Origin: Bacteroidota bacterium
GTDB lineage: Bacteria > Bacteroidota > Ignavibacteria > UBA10030
DNA: 48,263 nt
NCBI GenBank assembly: GCA_021813905.1
Contig: JAKAJH010000021.1
Span: 1-48,263 of the forward strand
Direction: 5' to 3'
The notes beneath the pieces are model-generated. The model worked only from the letters and a program-made list of their open reading frames with translations, had not been told where the DNA came from and searched no databases. This document shows positions 1-6,286 of this stretch, piece after piece. The position numbers and the translations under genes were made by a program. Positions within the stretch are counted from its first letter, which is position 1. Each line of letters starts with the position of its first letter.

Positions 1-416
1 ATCTCGATCTGACGAAGGGCTGGTTCCACGAGCCGACGATATTCACCGACGTGAAACCCACGATGCGAATCGCCAAAGAGGAGATCTTCGGCCCCGTGCT
101 GTCGGTGCTGCGCGTCGGATCCCTGGAAGATGCCATCGGGACGCTCAACAACACGATCTACGGGCTTTCGTCGTCCATCTACACGCGCGATGTCAACAAG
201 GCGTTCACGGCGATGCGCGACATCAAAGCCGGCATCACGTACATCAACGTGCCCACGATCGGCGCGGAGGCGCACCTGCCGTTCGGCGGCGTGAAGCAGA
301 CCGGTAACGGTCATCGCGAAGGCGGCTGGACGGTGTACGATTTCTTCACCGAGTGGAAAGCGATCTACGTGGACTACAGCGGCAAGCTGCAGCGCGCGCA
401 GATCGACAACTATTGA
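1..416 (+). CDS. Aldehyde dehydrogenase, C-terminal part (gene enters from the left edge)
   Basis: The reading frame is open from base 3 to a TGA at 414-416, giving about 137 C-terminal residues. The motif EEIFGPVL and the stretch ending [18 protein letters not shown] are those of the NAD(P)-dependent aldehyde dehydrogenase superfamily. The tail [20 protein letters not shown] resembles the alpha-ketoglutaric-semialdehyde dehydrogenase type. The catalytic Cys and the NAD-binding half lie outside the window. It sits 137 bases upstream of a lysine 6-aminotransferase on the same strand, so the likely substrate is the 2-aminoadipate 6-semialdehyde (or its cyclic form) made by that enzyme, giving 2-aminoadipate. 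Family is certain; substrate is inferred from context. Confidence 0.9.
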   Translation, partial: LDLTKGWFHEPTIFTDVKPTMRIAKEEIFGPVLSVLRVGSLEDAIGTLNNTIYGLSSSIYTRDVNKAFTAMRDIKAGITYINVPTIGAEAHLPFGGVKQTGNGHREGGWTVYDFFTEWKAIYVDYSGKLQRAQIDNY

Positions 417-553
417 TCGCATTCCATGCAGGGACGTCCGTACATCATCTCCCTCTACGAGCACCAGGAGTTCTTCTGAGGGTTCGGAACCGCGGCCGCT
501 GCGGCCGTCGTCGATGTACTATTCCCGAACCCTTATTGCTCCGGAGGTGCTCT

Positions 554-1975
554 ATGTCGCAGCCACTGAAGACCAATCCGGCCGTTGCCGCTCCCGCCAC
601 GGGCGGCAATGGCCACCAACCGCTCCCGAAGCCGACACCGGCGAATCCGATTTCCGTCCCGCCGTCACAGGTCCACGAGACACTCTCGTCCCACATGCTC
701 GCGGACGGATTCGACCTGGTGGTCGATCTCCGGAAGAGCCACGGCTCATACATCTATGATGCCCGGCGCAACCGTGAACTTCTGGACTTCTTTACCTTCT
801 TCGCGTCCAGCGCGCTCGGGATGAACCATCCGAAGATGGCGTCGCCGGAATTCGTGCAGAAGCTCGGCACGGTCGCCGTCAACAAGCCGTCGAATTCCGA
901 TGCGTACACGGTCGAGATGGCGGAATTCGTCGAGACTTTTGCGCGCATCGCCCAGCCGTCGTACTTGCCGTACGCGTTCTTCGTCGACGGGGGCGCCCTC
1001 GCCAACGAGAACGCCATGAAGGCGGCGTTCGACTGGAAGGTCCGCAAGAACTTCGCCAAGGGCTACACCCGCGAAGTGGGCCACCAGGTGATCCACCTGA
1101 AACGGGCGTTCCACGGTCGCAGCGGCTATACGCTGTCGCTCACCAACACCGATCCGGCGAAGACCAACTACTTTCCCCGGTTCGACTGGCCGCGGATCCA
1201 CAATCCCGCCGTCCGGTTCCCGCTGAACGACGAACATCTGGCGCAGGTGAAGAAGGAAGAGGATCTGGCGATCCGGCAGGTGAAGCGCGCGATCCAGGAG
1301 CACGGAGACGACATTGCGGCGCTGATCATCGAGCCGATCCAGGCCGAAGGCGGTGACAATCACTTCCGGAAGGAATTCCACGTCGCGCTCCGCACGCTCT
1401 GTGACGAGAACGACATCATGCTGATTCACGATGAAGTGCAGGTCGGTATGGGAATCACCGGCACGATGTGGGCGCATGAGCAGTTTGTGCAGCCGGACCT
1501 GATGACCTTCGGCAAGAAGACGCACATCTGCGGCTTCCTGGCGAGCAAGCGCATCGATGAGGTGCCCGACAACGTCTTCCACGTGCCCAGCCGCATCAAC
1601 TCGACCTTCGGCGGCAATCTGGTGGACATGGTCCGCTGCGCCCGGACGCTCGAGATCATGGAAGACGAGAAACTGGTGAACAATGCGCAGGTGGTCGGCG
1701 ACCATCTCTTGAAACAGATCGAAAGTCTGCAGGCTGAGTTCCCCAACATCGTCAGCAATGCACGGGGCCGGGGCCTGCTGTGCGCCATGGATATCGACTC
1801 GGTGGATCATCGGGCGGCGCTTCGTGACAAAGCGGACGAGAAGGGACTGATCCTGATCGGCTGCGGCGAGCGGTCCATCCGGTTCCGTCCGCCGCTGAAT
1901 CTGTCCGCGCGCGAAGTGGACGAAGGGATCGGCATCATCCGGCAATCGCTGCGGGAGATCGCGGCGGTCCGGTAG
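554..1975 (+). CDS. lat: L-lysine 6-aminotransferase (lysine epsilon-aminotransferase)
   Basis: A PLP-dependent class III aminotransferase that moves the epsilon-amino group of L-lysine to 2-oxoglutarate, giving 2-aminoadipate semialdehyde and glutamate. The start ATG at 554 follows GGAGG at 543-547; the frame is open farther upstream but that part (353-553) is arginine-rich and not protein-like. The product is 473 residues, close to the usual ~450. The cofactor region IHDEVQVGMGITG and the Schiff-base lysine in FGKKTHICG (Lys321/322) are intact, as is the downstream STFGGNLVDMVR region typical of LAT rather than of ornithine or GABA aminotransferases. The first ~40 residues are Pro/Ala-rich. 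With the upstream dehydrogenase it forms a two-step lysine degradation route; nadE follows 9 bases later. Confidence 0.93.
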   Translation: MSQPLKTNPAVAAPATGGNGHQPLPKPTPANPISVPPSQVHETLSSHMLADGFDLVVDLRKSHGSYIYDARRNRELLDFFTFFASSALGMNHPKMASPEFVQKLGTVAVNKPSNSDAYTVEMAEFVETFARIAQPSYLPYAFFVDGGALANENAMKAAFDWKVRKNFAKGYTREVGHQVIHLKRAFHGRSGYTLSLTNTDPAKTNYFPRFDWPRIHNPAVRFPLNDEHLAQVKKEEDLAIRQVKRAIQEHGDDIAALIIEPIQAEGGDNHFRKEFHVALRTLCDENDIMLIHDEVQVGMGITGTMWAHEQFVQPDLMTFGKKTHICGFLASKRIDEVPDNVFHVPSRINSTFGGNLVDMVRCARTLEIMEDEKLVNNAQVVGDHLLKQIESLQAEFPNIVSNARGRGLLCAMDIDSVDHRAALRDKADEKGLILIGCGERSIRFRPPLNLSAREVDEGIGIIRQSLREIAAVR

Positions 1976-1984
1976 GAGGGACGA

Positions 1985-2830
1985 ATGGAAACATCGCGGC
2001 ACGACCGGGAATCACCCTTGCATCTGAACGCCGATCTGGTGCGTCAGCTCCTCGTGCGCTTTCTGCACGATGAGATCACCACGGCCGGCTTCGAACGAGC
2101 GGTCGTCGGCATCTCCGGCGGCGTGGATTCCGCCGTTTCGGCGATGCTGGCATCACAAGCACTGGGACCGGACCATGTGCTGGGCGTGATGATGCCCTAT
2201 CGCACCAGCAATCCGCGGAGCGCCGAGGACGGCCGTCGGGTGATCGAAGCGGCGGGCATCCGGAGCGAGACGGTGGATATCTCGCCGATGGTTGATGCGT
2301 ACTGTGAGCAGCACCGGATCACTGATCCTGTGCGGCGGGGAAACGTCATGGCCCGGATGCGCATGATCGTTCTGTACGACCTCTCCGCACGGGAACGGGC
2401 GCTGGTGGTCGGCACAAGCAACAAAACCGAGATCCTGGTGGGATACGGCACGCAGCACGGCGATCTTGCGTCGGCGCTGAATCCGCTCGGCGATCTCTAC
2501 AAGTCGCAGGTGTGGCAGCTGGCGGAAGAGCTGAAGGTGCCCCGTCCGGTCATCGACAAGAGCCCCTCCGCCGATCTGTGGGAAGGGCAGACCGATGAAG
2601 CCGAAATCGGATTCCGCTACGCCGATCTCGACGCGCTTTTGTACCGGATGGTGGACGAGCGCCGATCGGAAGCGGAGCTCACGGCGATGGGCTTCGCGGA
2701 GCCGATGGTGACGCGCGTGAAGGAGCTGATGCGGAAGAACCAGTTCAAACGGCGTCCGCCGCTGATCGCGAAGATCTCGTACCGCACAGTGAACGTCGAT
2801 TTCCGGTATGTCCGGGACTGGGGGATGTGA
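1985..2830 (+). CDS. nadE: NAD(+) synthase, ammonia-dependent type
   Basis: Amidates nicotinate adenine dinucleotide to NAD+ with ATP. The protein is 281 residues and has only the synthase domain, with no N-terminal nitrilase (glutaminase) domain, so it should use ammonia or an external amide donor. The PP-loop SGGVDSAVS lies near residue 45, GTSNKTEILVGYGTQHGD in the middle, and KSPSADLWEGQTDEAEIG toward the C-terminus; all are family signatures. The start at 1985 follows GGAGGG at 1976-1981, only 9 bases after the lat stop, so co-transcription with lat is likely. rsmI follows after 3 bases. Confidence 0.95.
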   Translation: METSRHDRESPLHLNADLVRQLLVRFLHDEITTAGFERAVVGISGGVDSAVSAMLASQALGPDHVLGVMMPYRTSNPRSAEDGRRVIEAAGIRSETVDISPMVDAYCEQHRITDPVRRGNVMARMRMIVLYDLSARERALVVGTSNKTEILVGYGTQHGDLASALNPLGDLYKSQVWQLAEELKVPRPVIDKSPSADLWEGQTDEAEIGFRYADLDALLYRMVDERRSEAELTAMGFAEPMVTRVKELMRKNQFKRRPPLIAKISYRTVNVDFRYVRDWGM

Positions 2831-2833
2831 TCC

Positions 2834-3577
2834 ATGGTGACCGAGGAAGCATCGGCGGGGTCCGGGGCAAATCGCGGGGTCCTGTATGTCGTCGCCACGC
2901 CGATCGGCAACCTTGACGACATCACGCACCGCGCGGTCAAGGTGCTGTCCACGGTCGATGTCATCGCCGCGGAAGACACGCGCACCACGAAGATCCTCCT
3001 CGATCACTACCGCATCCGGAAACCGATGCTGAGCTACTTCAGCCGGAACGAAGGCACGCGCGCGCCTCAGCTGATCGCCCGTCTGCACCAGGGACAGTCG
3101 GTGGCGCTCGTCTCCGACGCAGGAACGCCCGGCATCTCCGATCCGGCCTATGTCGTGGTACGCCAGGCCGTTGAGGAAGGCATTCCGGTCGTGCCGATCC
3201 CCGGTCCGACCGCCTTCATCTCCGCGTTGGTCGTGAGCGGACTTCCGACCGACCGGTTCGTCTTCGAGGGATTTCTCCCGCAGAAGAAGGGACGGCGCAC
3301 GAAGTTCGAGCAGCTGAAGGCCGAGCGGCGCACGGTCGTGCTGTACGAATCCCCCCACCGTATCCGCAAAACGTTGGCCGAAATCCTCGAACATCTCGGC
3401 GATCGTCGTGTCGTGGTTGCGCGCGAGATGACGAAGAAGTTCGAAGAGATCGTTCGGGGACGCGTGCACGCCGTCATCGAGGAACTCGGGCGCAAAGAAC
3501 CGCGGGGCGAATATGTCGTGATTCTCGAGGGGACCGACGCCCGCGAACGCGATTCCGACACCGATTCCGGGATGTGA
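2834..3577 (+). CDS. rsmI: 16S rRNA (cytidine-1402-2'-O)-methyltransferase
   Basis: SAM-dependent tetrapyrrole-methylase-fold enzyme that 2'-O-methylates C1402 in the decoding centre of 16S rRNA. Signatures: LYVVATPIGNLDDITHRA at residues ~17-34, AAEDTRTTKILLDHY, SDAGTPGISDPAY, PIPGPTAFISAL and LYESPHRIRKTL. At 247 residues it lacks the extra C-terminal domain of the ~286-residue E. coli protein, as many RsmI do. It starts 3 bases after nadE and has a G-rich ribosome site overlapping the nadE end, so it is translationally close-coupled. It is the last gene of this tight plus-strand cluster. Confidence 0.95.
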   Translation: MVTEEASAGSGANRGVLYVVATPIGNLDDITHRAVKVLSTVDVIAAEDTRTTKILLDHYRIRKPMLSYFSRNEGTRAPQLIARLHQGQSVALVSDAGTPGISDPAYVVVRQAVEEGIPVVPIPGPTAFISALVVSGLPTDRFVFEGFLPQKKGRRTKFEQLKAERRTVVLYESPHRIRKTLAEILEHLGDRRVVVAREMTKKFEEIVRGRVHAVIEELGRKEPRGEYVVILEGTDARERDSDTDSGM

Positions 3578-3700
3578 CGCCCGTCGCGTCCTCTTGGGTT
3601 CGCTGCAGTCCTGTTAAACCGCCGTTCCCGCCTCGTGTCAAATCCACACGTCGCAATACTCGCGACAAACCTTCCACAACCACGATTCCAGGAATATCTC

Positions 3701-4642
3701 ATGAGACGCGCCACGACCGCTATTGTGGGAATGATCGCGGGGTCACTGTTCCTTCTCGCGGGATGCCAGAAAAATGACAATCCAACGGATGCCGGCATCA
3801 GCGGGCTGACCACAGACCAGCAGGCGATCCAGGACATCATTGCTTCCGATTCCCTCTTCACAAGCGATGCCGTGTCCTTGAACGACGGCAGCGCCACGCT
3901 CGCCAAATCGGCCACGGCGATCCTGCCGGGGAACTGGGGACGTGATATCGACTTCAATTCCGTGAACCGGACGGTCACGTTCCAGACCGTCGACGATTCC
4001 ACCGTCATTGCGACGATGAAGACCTTGTTCTCCGGCACCGTGTGGATCCGCGCGAAATACGCGCTGACGGACACCGCGCGCACGACGATCGCGAAGCCGT
4101 TCAGCGAGAGCGTCACCCGTTTCGTCCGGTTCGTCAAAGTGGCGAAAACCAACGTGCCACGTCTGAACTGGAGGATGCGGGAGATTTCCGTGGCGCAAGG
4201 CGGGACAACGAACGCCGCGGTGACCATCAATCAGGTTCGCTTCTTCATGGGCACGGACACGCTGACCATCGCCGATCCCGCGAATTATTGGTTCCGCACC
4301 GGCATGCCGGGCGGACATCAGATGCCGGTCTTCTCCCAGACATTCATGCAGGGCTTCCGGATGGAGGTCACGGTCACGAGCACATCGCCGGACAGCGACA
4401 TCGTCTCCATCCATCGCCCGTACTGGGCCTTGGGACGGTGGCAGTATCGCGCACCGATGGCGCTCGTCTCACAGACCGACAACGGGGACGGGACGTTCAC
4501 GCGGGTGTATGCCTGCAGCTGGTCCGGAATCCGGATCGGCCGGCACCACATCTTCGTCGGGGTGCTGACACGCGCATCGATCTTCGATGACCAGGCGCCG
4601 TTTTCCTCCCATTACTGGGGGATCCCGTTCATCGTGCAATAA
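3701..4642 (+). CDS. Uncharacterised lipoprotein
   Basis: A 313-residue protein that begins with a classical lipoprotein signal peptide: MRRATTA, a hydrophobic stretch and the lipobox LLAGC, so Cys23 would be lipidated and the protein anchored to a membrane. The start ATG at 3701 is chosen because the signal begins there and AGGA lies just upstream at 3690-3693; an in-frame GTG 22 codons earlier would bury the signal. The mature part is Thr/Val/Phe-rich and looks like an all-beta fold. I do not recognise a family. It follows rsmI after 123 bases and ends 24 bases before a strong bidirectional terminator. Confidence 0.75.
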   Translation: MRRATTAIVGMIAGSLFLLAGCQKNDNPTDAGISGLTTDQQAIQDIIASDSLFTSDAVSLNDGSATLAKSATAILPGNWGRDIDFNSVNRTVTFQTVDDSTVIATMKTLFSGTVWIRAKYALTDTARTTIAKPFSESVTRFVRFVKVAKTNVPRLNWRMREISVAQGGTTNAAVTINQVRFFMGTDTLTIADPANYWFRTGMPGGHQMPVFSQTFMQGFRMEVTVTSTSPDSDIVSIHRPYWALGRWQYRAPMALVSQTDNGDGTFTRVYACSWSGIRIGRHHIFVGVLTRASIFDDQAPFSSHYWGIPFIVQ

Positions 4643-4666
4643 TGTGCGGAGAGGTCGGAGGGAAGG

Positions 4667-4700
4667 AACAAACCCGGCTCAGCGATGGGCCGGGTTTGTT
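4667..4700. terminator. Bidirectional intrinsic terminator between convergent genes
   Basis: A perfect 12-bp inverted repeat, AACAAACCCGGC (4667-4678) and GCCGGGTTTGTT (4689-4700), with a 10-base loop. T-rich sequence follows on the plus side (TTTGTTGTTTC) and on the minus side (TTTGTTCCTTCC). It lies 24 bases after the lipoprotein stop, and its loop holds the stop codon (4679-4681) of the minus-strand ORF, so it serves both genes. Confidence 0.85.
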
Positions 4701-5044
4701 GTTTCAGGACCGGAGCGCGTCGTCGCCAAGCGCACGAACTCAATGATGCTCCGGGCGTCAGCAATGGGATCGACCGAAGGCACGAAAAGTCCGCGGCGAG
4801 GCGCTGCTGAAGCCGGTTGGCCGCGTCCCGCACGCGCTGAGATACAGCAGAATCGCCGGCAAAGGCCCGCAGGCGTCGCAGGAAGTCCTCGCCGGAATCC
4901 GGCCGTCCACCCAGACGATCGAAAACGGTGATGGCGATGCCGGCCCGCCCAACGGGCGCAGGTTCGCTCCATCCCCGCATTGCCTGCGCGGTGTGCCCGC
5001 GCGGCACGTTCGATCTCACCATCCGTCTCGTCAATCCAGCTCAT
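4679..5044 (-). pseudogene. Small helical (HEPN-like?) protein, broken by two compensating frameshifts
   Basis: The start ATG at 5044 is well supported: it lies 9 bases after the glycosylase stop with the ribosome site CCGGAGAGC between them. The first ~30 residues (MSWIDETDGEIERAARAHRA...) read well in one frame. From about 4955 to about 4800 that frame becomes Arg/His/Pro-rich, while the next frame reads as a good helical protein (AGIAITVFDRLGGRPDSGED, then FLRRLRAFAGDSAV and RDAANRLQQRLAADFS) with high third-base GC. After about 4800 the first frame again reads well (SVDPIADARSIIEFVRLA) to a stop in the terminator loop. A +1 and a -1 shift would explain this. The composite pattern (GN, CAR, AGIAI, DP-ADAR-II) resembles small HEPN-like helical proteins, but that is a guess. 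Assembly error, recent mutation or recoding are all possible. Confidence 0.55.
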
Positions 5045-5053
5045 GCTCTCCGG

Positions 5054-5944
5054 TCAGAACGGGAACTTCTCGCTGAACCAGTCGCGGGTCATTTCCAGCC
5101 AGAGGATCAGTCCCTGCCAGCGCCCGTGCTCGCGGTACCGTCGCGCGATGGTGGTGTCGCTGACGCGCCGTCCGCCGTGGTAGAGCTCGGAGTACTTTCC
5201 GCGAACCCAGGAATCGAGGGCGAGATAGTCGTATCGGCCGAGAAGGCGCAGAATGTTCCCGGCCGCGTACTCGCCCGCGCCCTTCACGCTTCGGACCTGC
5301 GCGTAGAGTTCATCCGTCGGCAGGTCGGCGGTGCGCCACGCCTCCACGGTCAGGGATCCCGATGCGACACGTCGGGCGAACTCGAGCAGGTACGGAGAAC
5401 GGTACCCGGCGCGGATATGCTTCCGGAGAAAAGATTCGGAGACGCCGGCGATCGCTTCAGGCGTGGGGAACGCGCGCCGTCCATCCAGCGGTTCGCCGAG
5501 CATGTTCGTCAGATTTGTCACCATCGACGTGGTCAAATCCCAGCTGCAGTTCGTCGTGCAAAGCATCTTGACCACGTCCTCGAACACGGTCGGTGCGCGC
5601 AACAACCGTCCCACACCGAGTCGCGGGATCCAACGGTACCGCGCGTAGCGGCTCACGTGCCGGTAGAACGGCGCAAGATCCTCATCGAGCCGGAGCATGG
5701 CGCGCATTTGGGTTTCGATTTCTTTGGCCTGACGACGCGACAACCGCGTCAGGGATGCGACGTCAATCCCCGAATCGTTGCGGGAGGCGCGGATGGTCAC
5801 CAGCGTATTTGAGCCATCGGAGAGTGTGCACACACGCTCGAGCGTCCGGGCGTCCCTGTTCACACGGAACGGCTCGAGCGCACACCATCCGTGACTGTAC
5901 ACGGTGCGCCAGAAGTGGAATCGGGACGGAGTCGGGATCATCAT
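5054..5944 (-). CDS. HhH-GPD family DNA glycosylase (AlkA/OGG-like)
   Basis: A 296-residue base-excision repair glycosylase. The N-terminal ~100 residues fit the beta domain of the OGG/AlkA type. The central helical domain holds WDLTTSMVTNLTNMLGE, and the helix-hairpin-helix reads VKGAGEYAAGNI followed by YLALDSWVR, where the Asp is the conserved catalytic Asp. In OGG1 the hairpin is followed by the Schiff-base Lys (GVGTKVADC); here that position is Tyr (GAGEYAAGN), so a monofunctional glycosylase without lyase activity is predicted. The damaged base is not predictable. Two ATGs occur at the start (5944, 5941); neither has a clear ribosome site. A small frameshifted ORF follows 9 bases downstream in the same transcript. 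Confidence 0.85.
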   Translation of the reverse strand: MMIPTPSRFHFWRTVYSHGWCALEPFRVNRDARTLERVCTLSDGSNTLVTIRASRNDSGIDVASLTRLSRRQAKEIETQMRAMLRLDEDLAPFYRHVSRYARYRWIPRLGVGRLLRAPTVFEDVVKMLCTTNCSWDLTTSMVTNLTNMLGEPLDGRRAFPTPEAIAGVSESFLRKHIRAGYRSPYLLEFARRVASGSLTVEAWRTADLPTDELYAQVRSVKGAGEYAAGNILRLLGRYDYLALDSWVRGKYSELYHGGRRVSDTTIARRYREHGRWQGLILWLEMTRDWFSEKFPF

Positions 5945-6043
5945 CGGTGCGTGCTTACGATCGGAGTGAGTTGAGGTTTAATGTAGGGAGCGGTCCGGGG
6001 AGATGCAAAATGTGCCGGGCTGGCGCGGACGAACGCGCACCTC

Positions 6044-6072
6044 TTGACAGAACCATTCATGCGACGTATATT
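6044..6072 (+). promoter_or_regulatory. Sigma70-type promoter of the thiamine locus
   Basis: TTGACA at 6044-6049 and TATATT at 6067-6072, separated by exactly 17 bases. Transcription would begin near 6079-6080, about 26 bases before the riboswitch aptamer. The rest of the 342-base gap between the glycosylase and the receptor gene (5945-6286) is taken up by the riboswitch and its expression platform; I see nothing further in 5945-6043. Confidence 0.75.
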
Positions 6073-6105
6073 GAAACAGTTCTTTTTCAATTGGGTTGTG
6101 CATCG

Positions 6106-6203
6106 CCGTTAGGGGTGTCCCGCCGATCCTTCGATTGCGAAGGACCGGGGCTGAGATTAAACCCTATGAACCTGATCTGGATCATGCCAGCGGAGGAAAA
6201 CGG
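6106..6203 (+). promoter_or_regulatory. TPP riboswitch aptamer (THI element)
   Basis: The conserved THI-box landmarks are present in order: AGGGGTGTCC at 6111-6120, CTGAGAT at 6151-6157, ACCCTATGAACCTGATCTGG at 6161-6180, and ATCATGCCAGCG at 6181-6192. The closing helix P1 can be drawn as CCGTT (6106-6110) with AACGG (6199-6203). A variable hairpin lies at 6126-6144 (ATCCTTCGATTGCGAAGGA). The element binds thiamine pyrophosphate and here sits upstream of a TonB receptor gene, whose product should therefore be made when TPP is scarce. Confidence 0.96.
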
Positions 6204-6237
6204 AGAACGCGTGTCGGCTGTATGAAGCCGCTTTTCC
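6195..6237 (+). promoter_or_regulatory. Antiterminator of the TPP riboswitch
   Basis: GGAAAACGG (6195-6203) can pair with CCGCTTTTCC (6228-6237) over nine base pairs with one bulged C. Its left strand contains the whole 3' strand of aptamer helix P1 (6199-6203) and its right strand overlaps the left arm of the terminator (6226-6233). The two states are therefore mutually exclusive: TPP-stabilised P1 frees the terminator, and absence of TPP allows the antiterminator. The pairing is seen in the sequence; the switching is inferred. Confidence 0.75.
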
Positions 6238-6271
6238 TTTTGCATCGCTGGAGAAGCGGCTATTTTCGTTT
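6226..6271 (+). terminator. Riboswitch-controlled intrinsic terminator
   Basis: AGCCGCTT (6226-6233) pairs perfectly with AAGCGGCT (6254-6261) around a 20-base loop and is followed by the U-rich run ATTTTCGTTTT. It ends 15 bases before the receptor start codon, so termination here would silence the receptor gene. A small 5-bp hairpin, CGGCT (6215-6219) with AGCCG (6226-6230), competes with it as well. Confidence 0.8.
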
Positions 6272-6286
6272 TCGGAGGGAATTCGC

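Noticed and set aside
353-553. Upstream extension of lat by 67 codons
   Set aside because: Overlaps the dehydrogenase end, is Arg-rich, and a good GGAGG site precedes the ATG at 554.
746-2002. 418-codon open frame on the minus strand opposite lat
   Set aside because: It lies exactly against lat, is rich in Arg/His/Asp and shows no family motif; GC-rich genes commonly leave such open antisense frames.
2153-3469. 438-codon minus-strand open frame opposite nadE and rsmI
   Set aside because: Spans two well-supported genes on the other strand, has shadow-type composition and no ribosome site.
4758-4952. Third open frame in the small broken ORF region
   Set aside because: Composition is Ser/Pro/Cys-rich without helical pattern; the other two frames together explain the region better.
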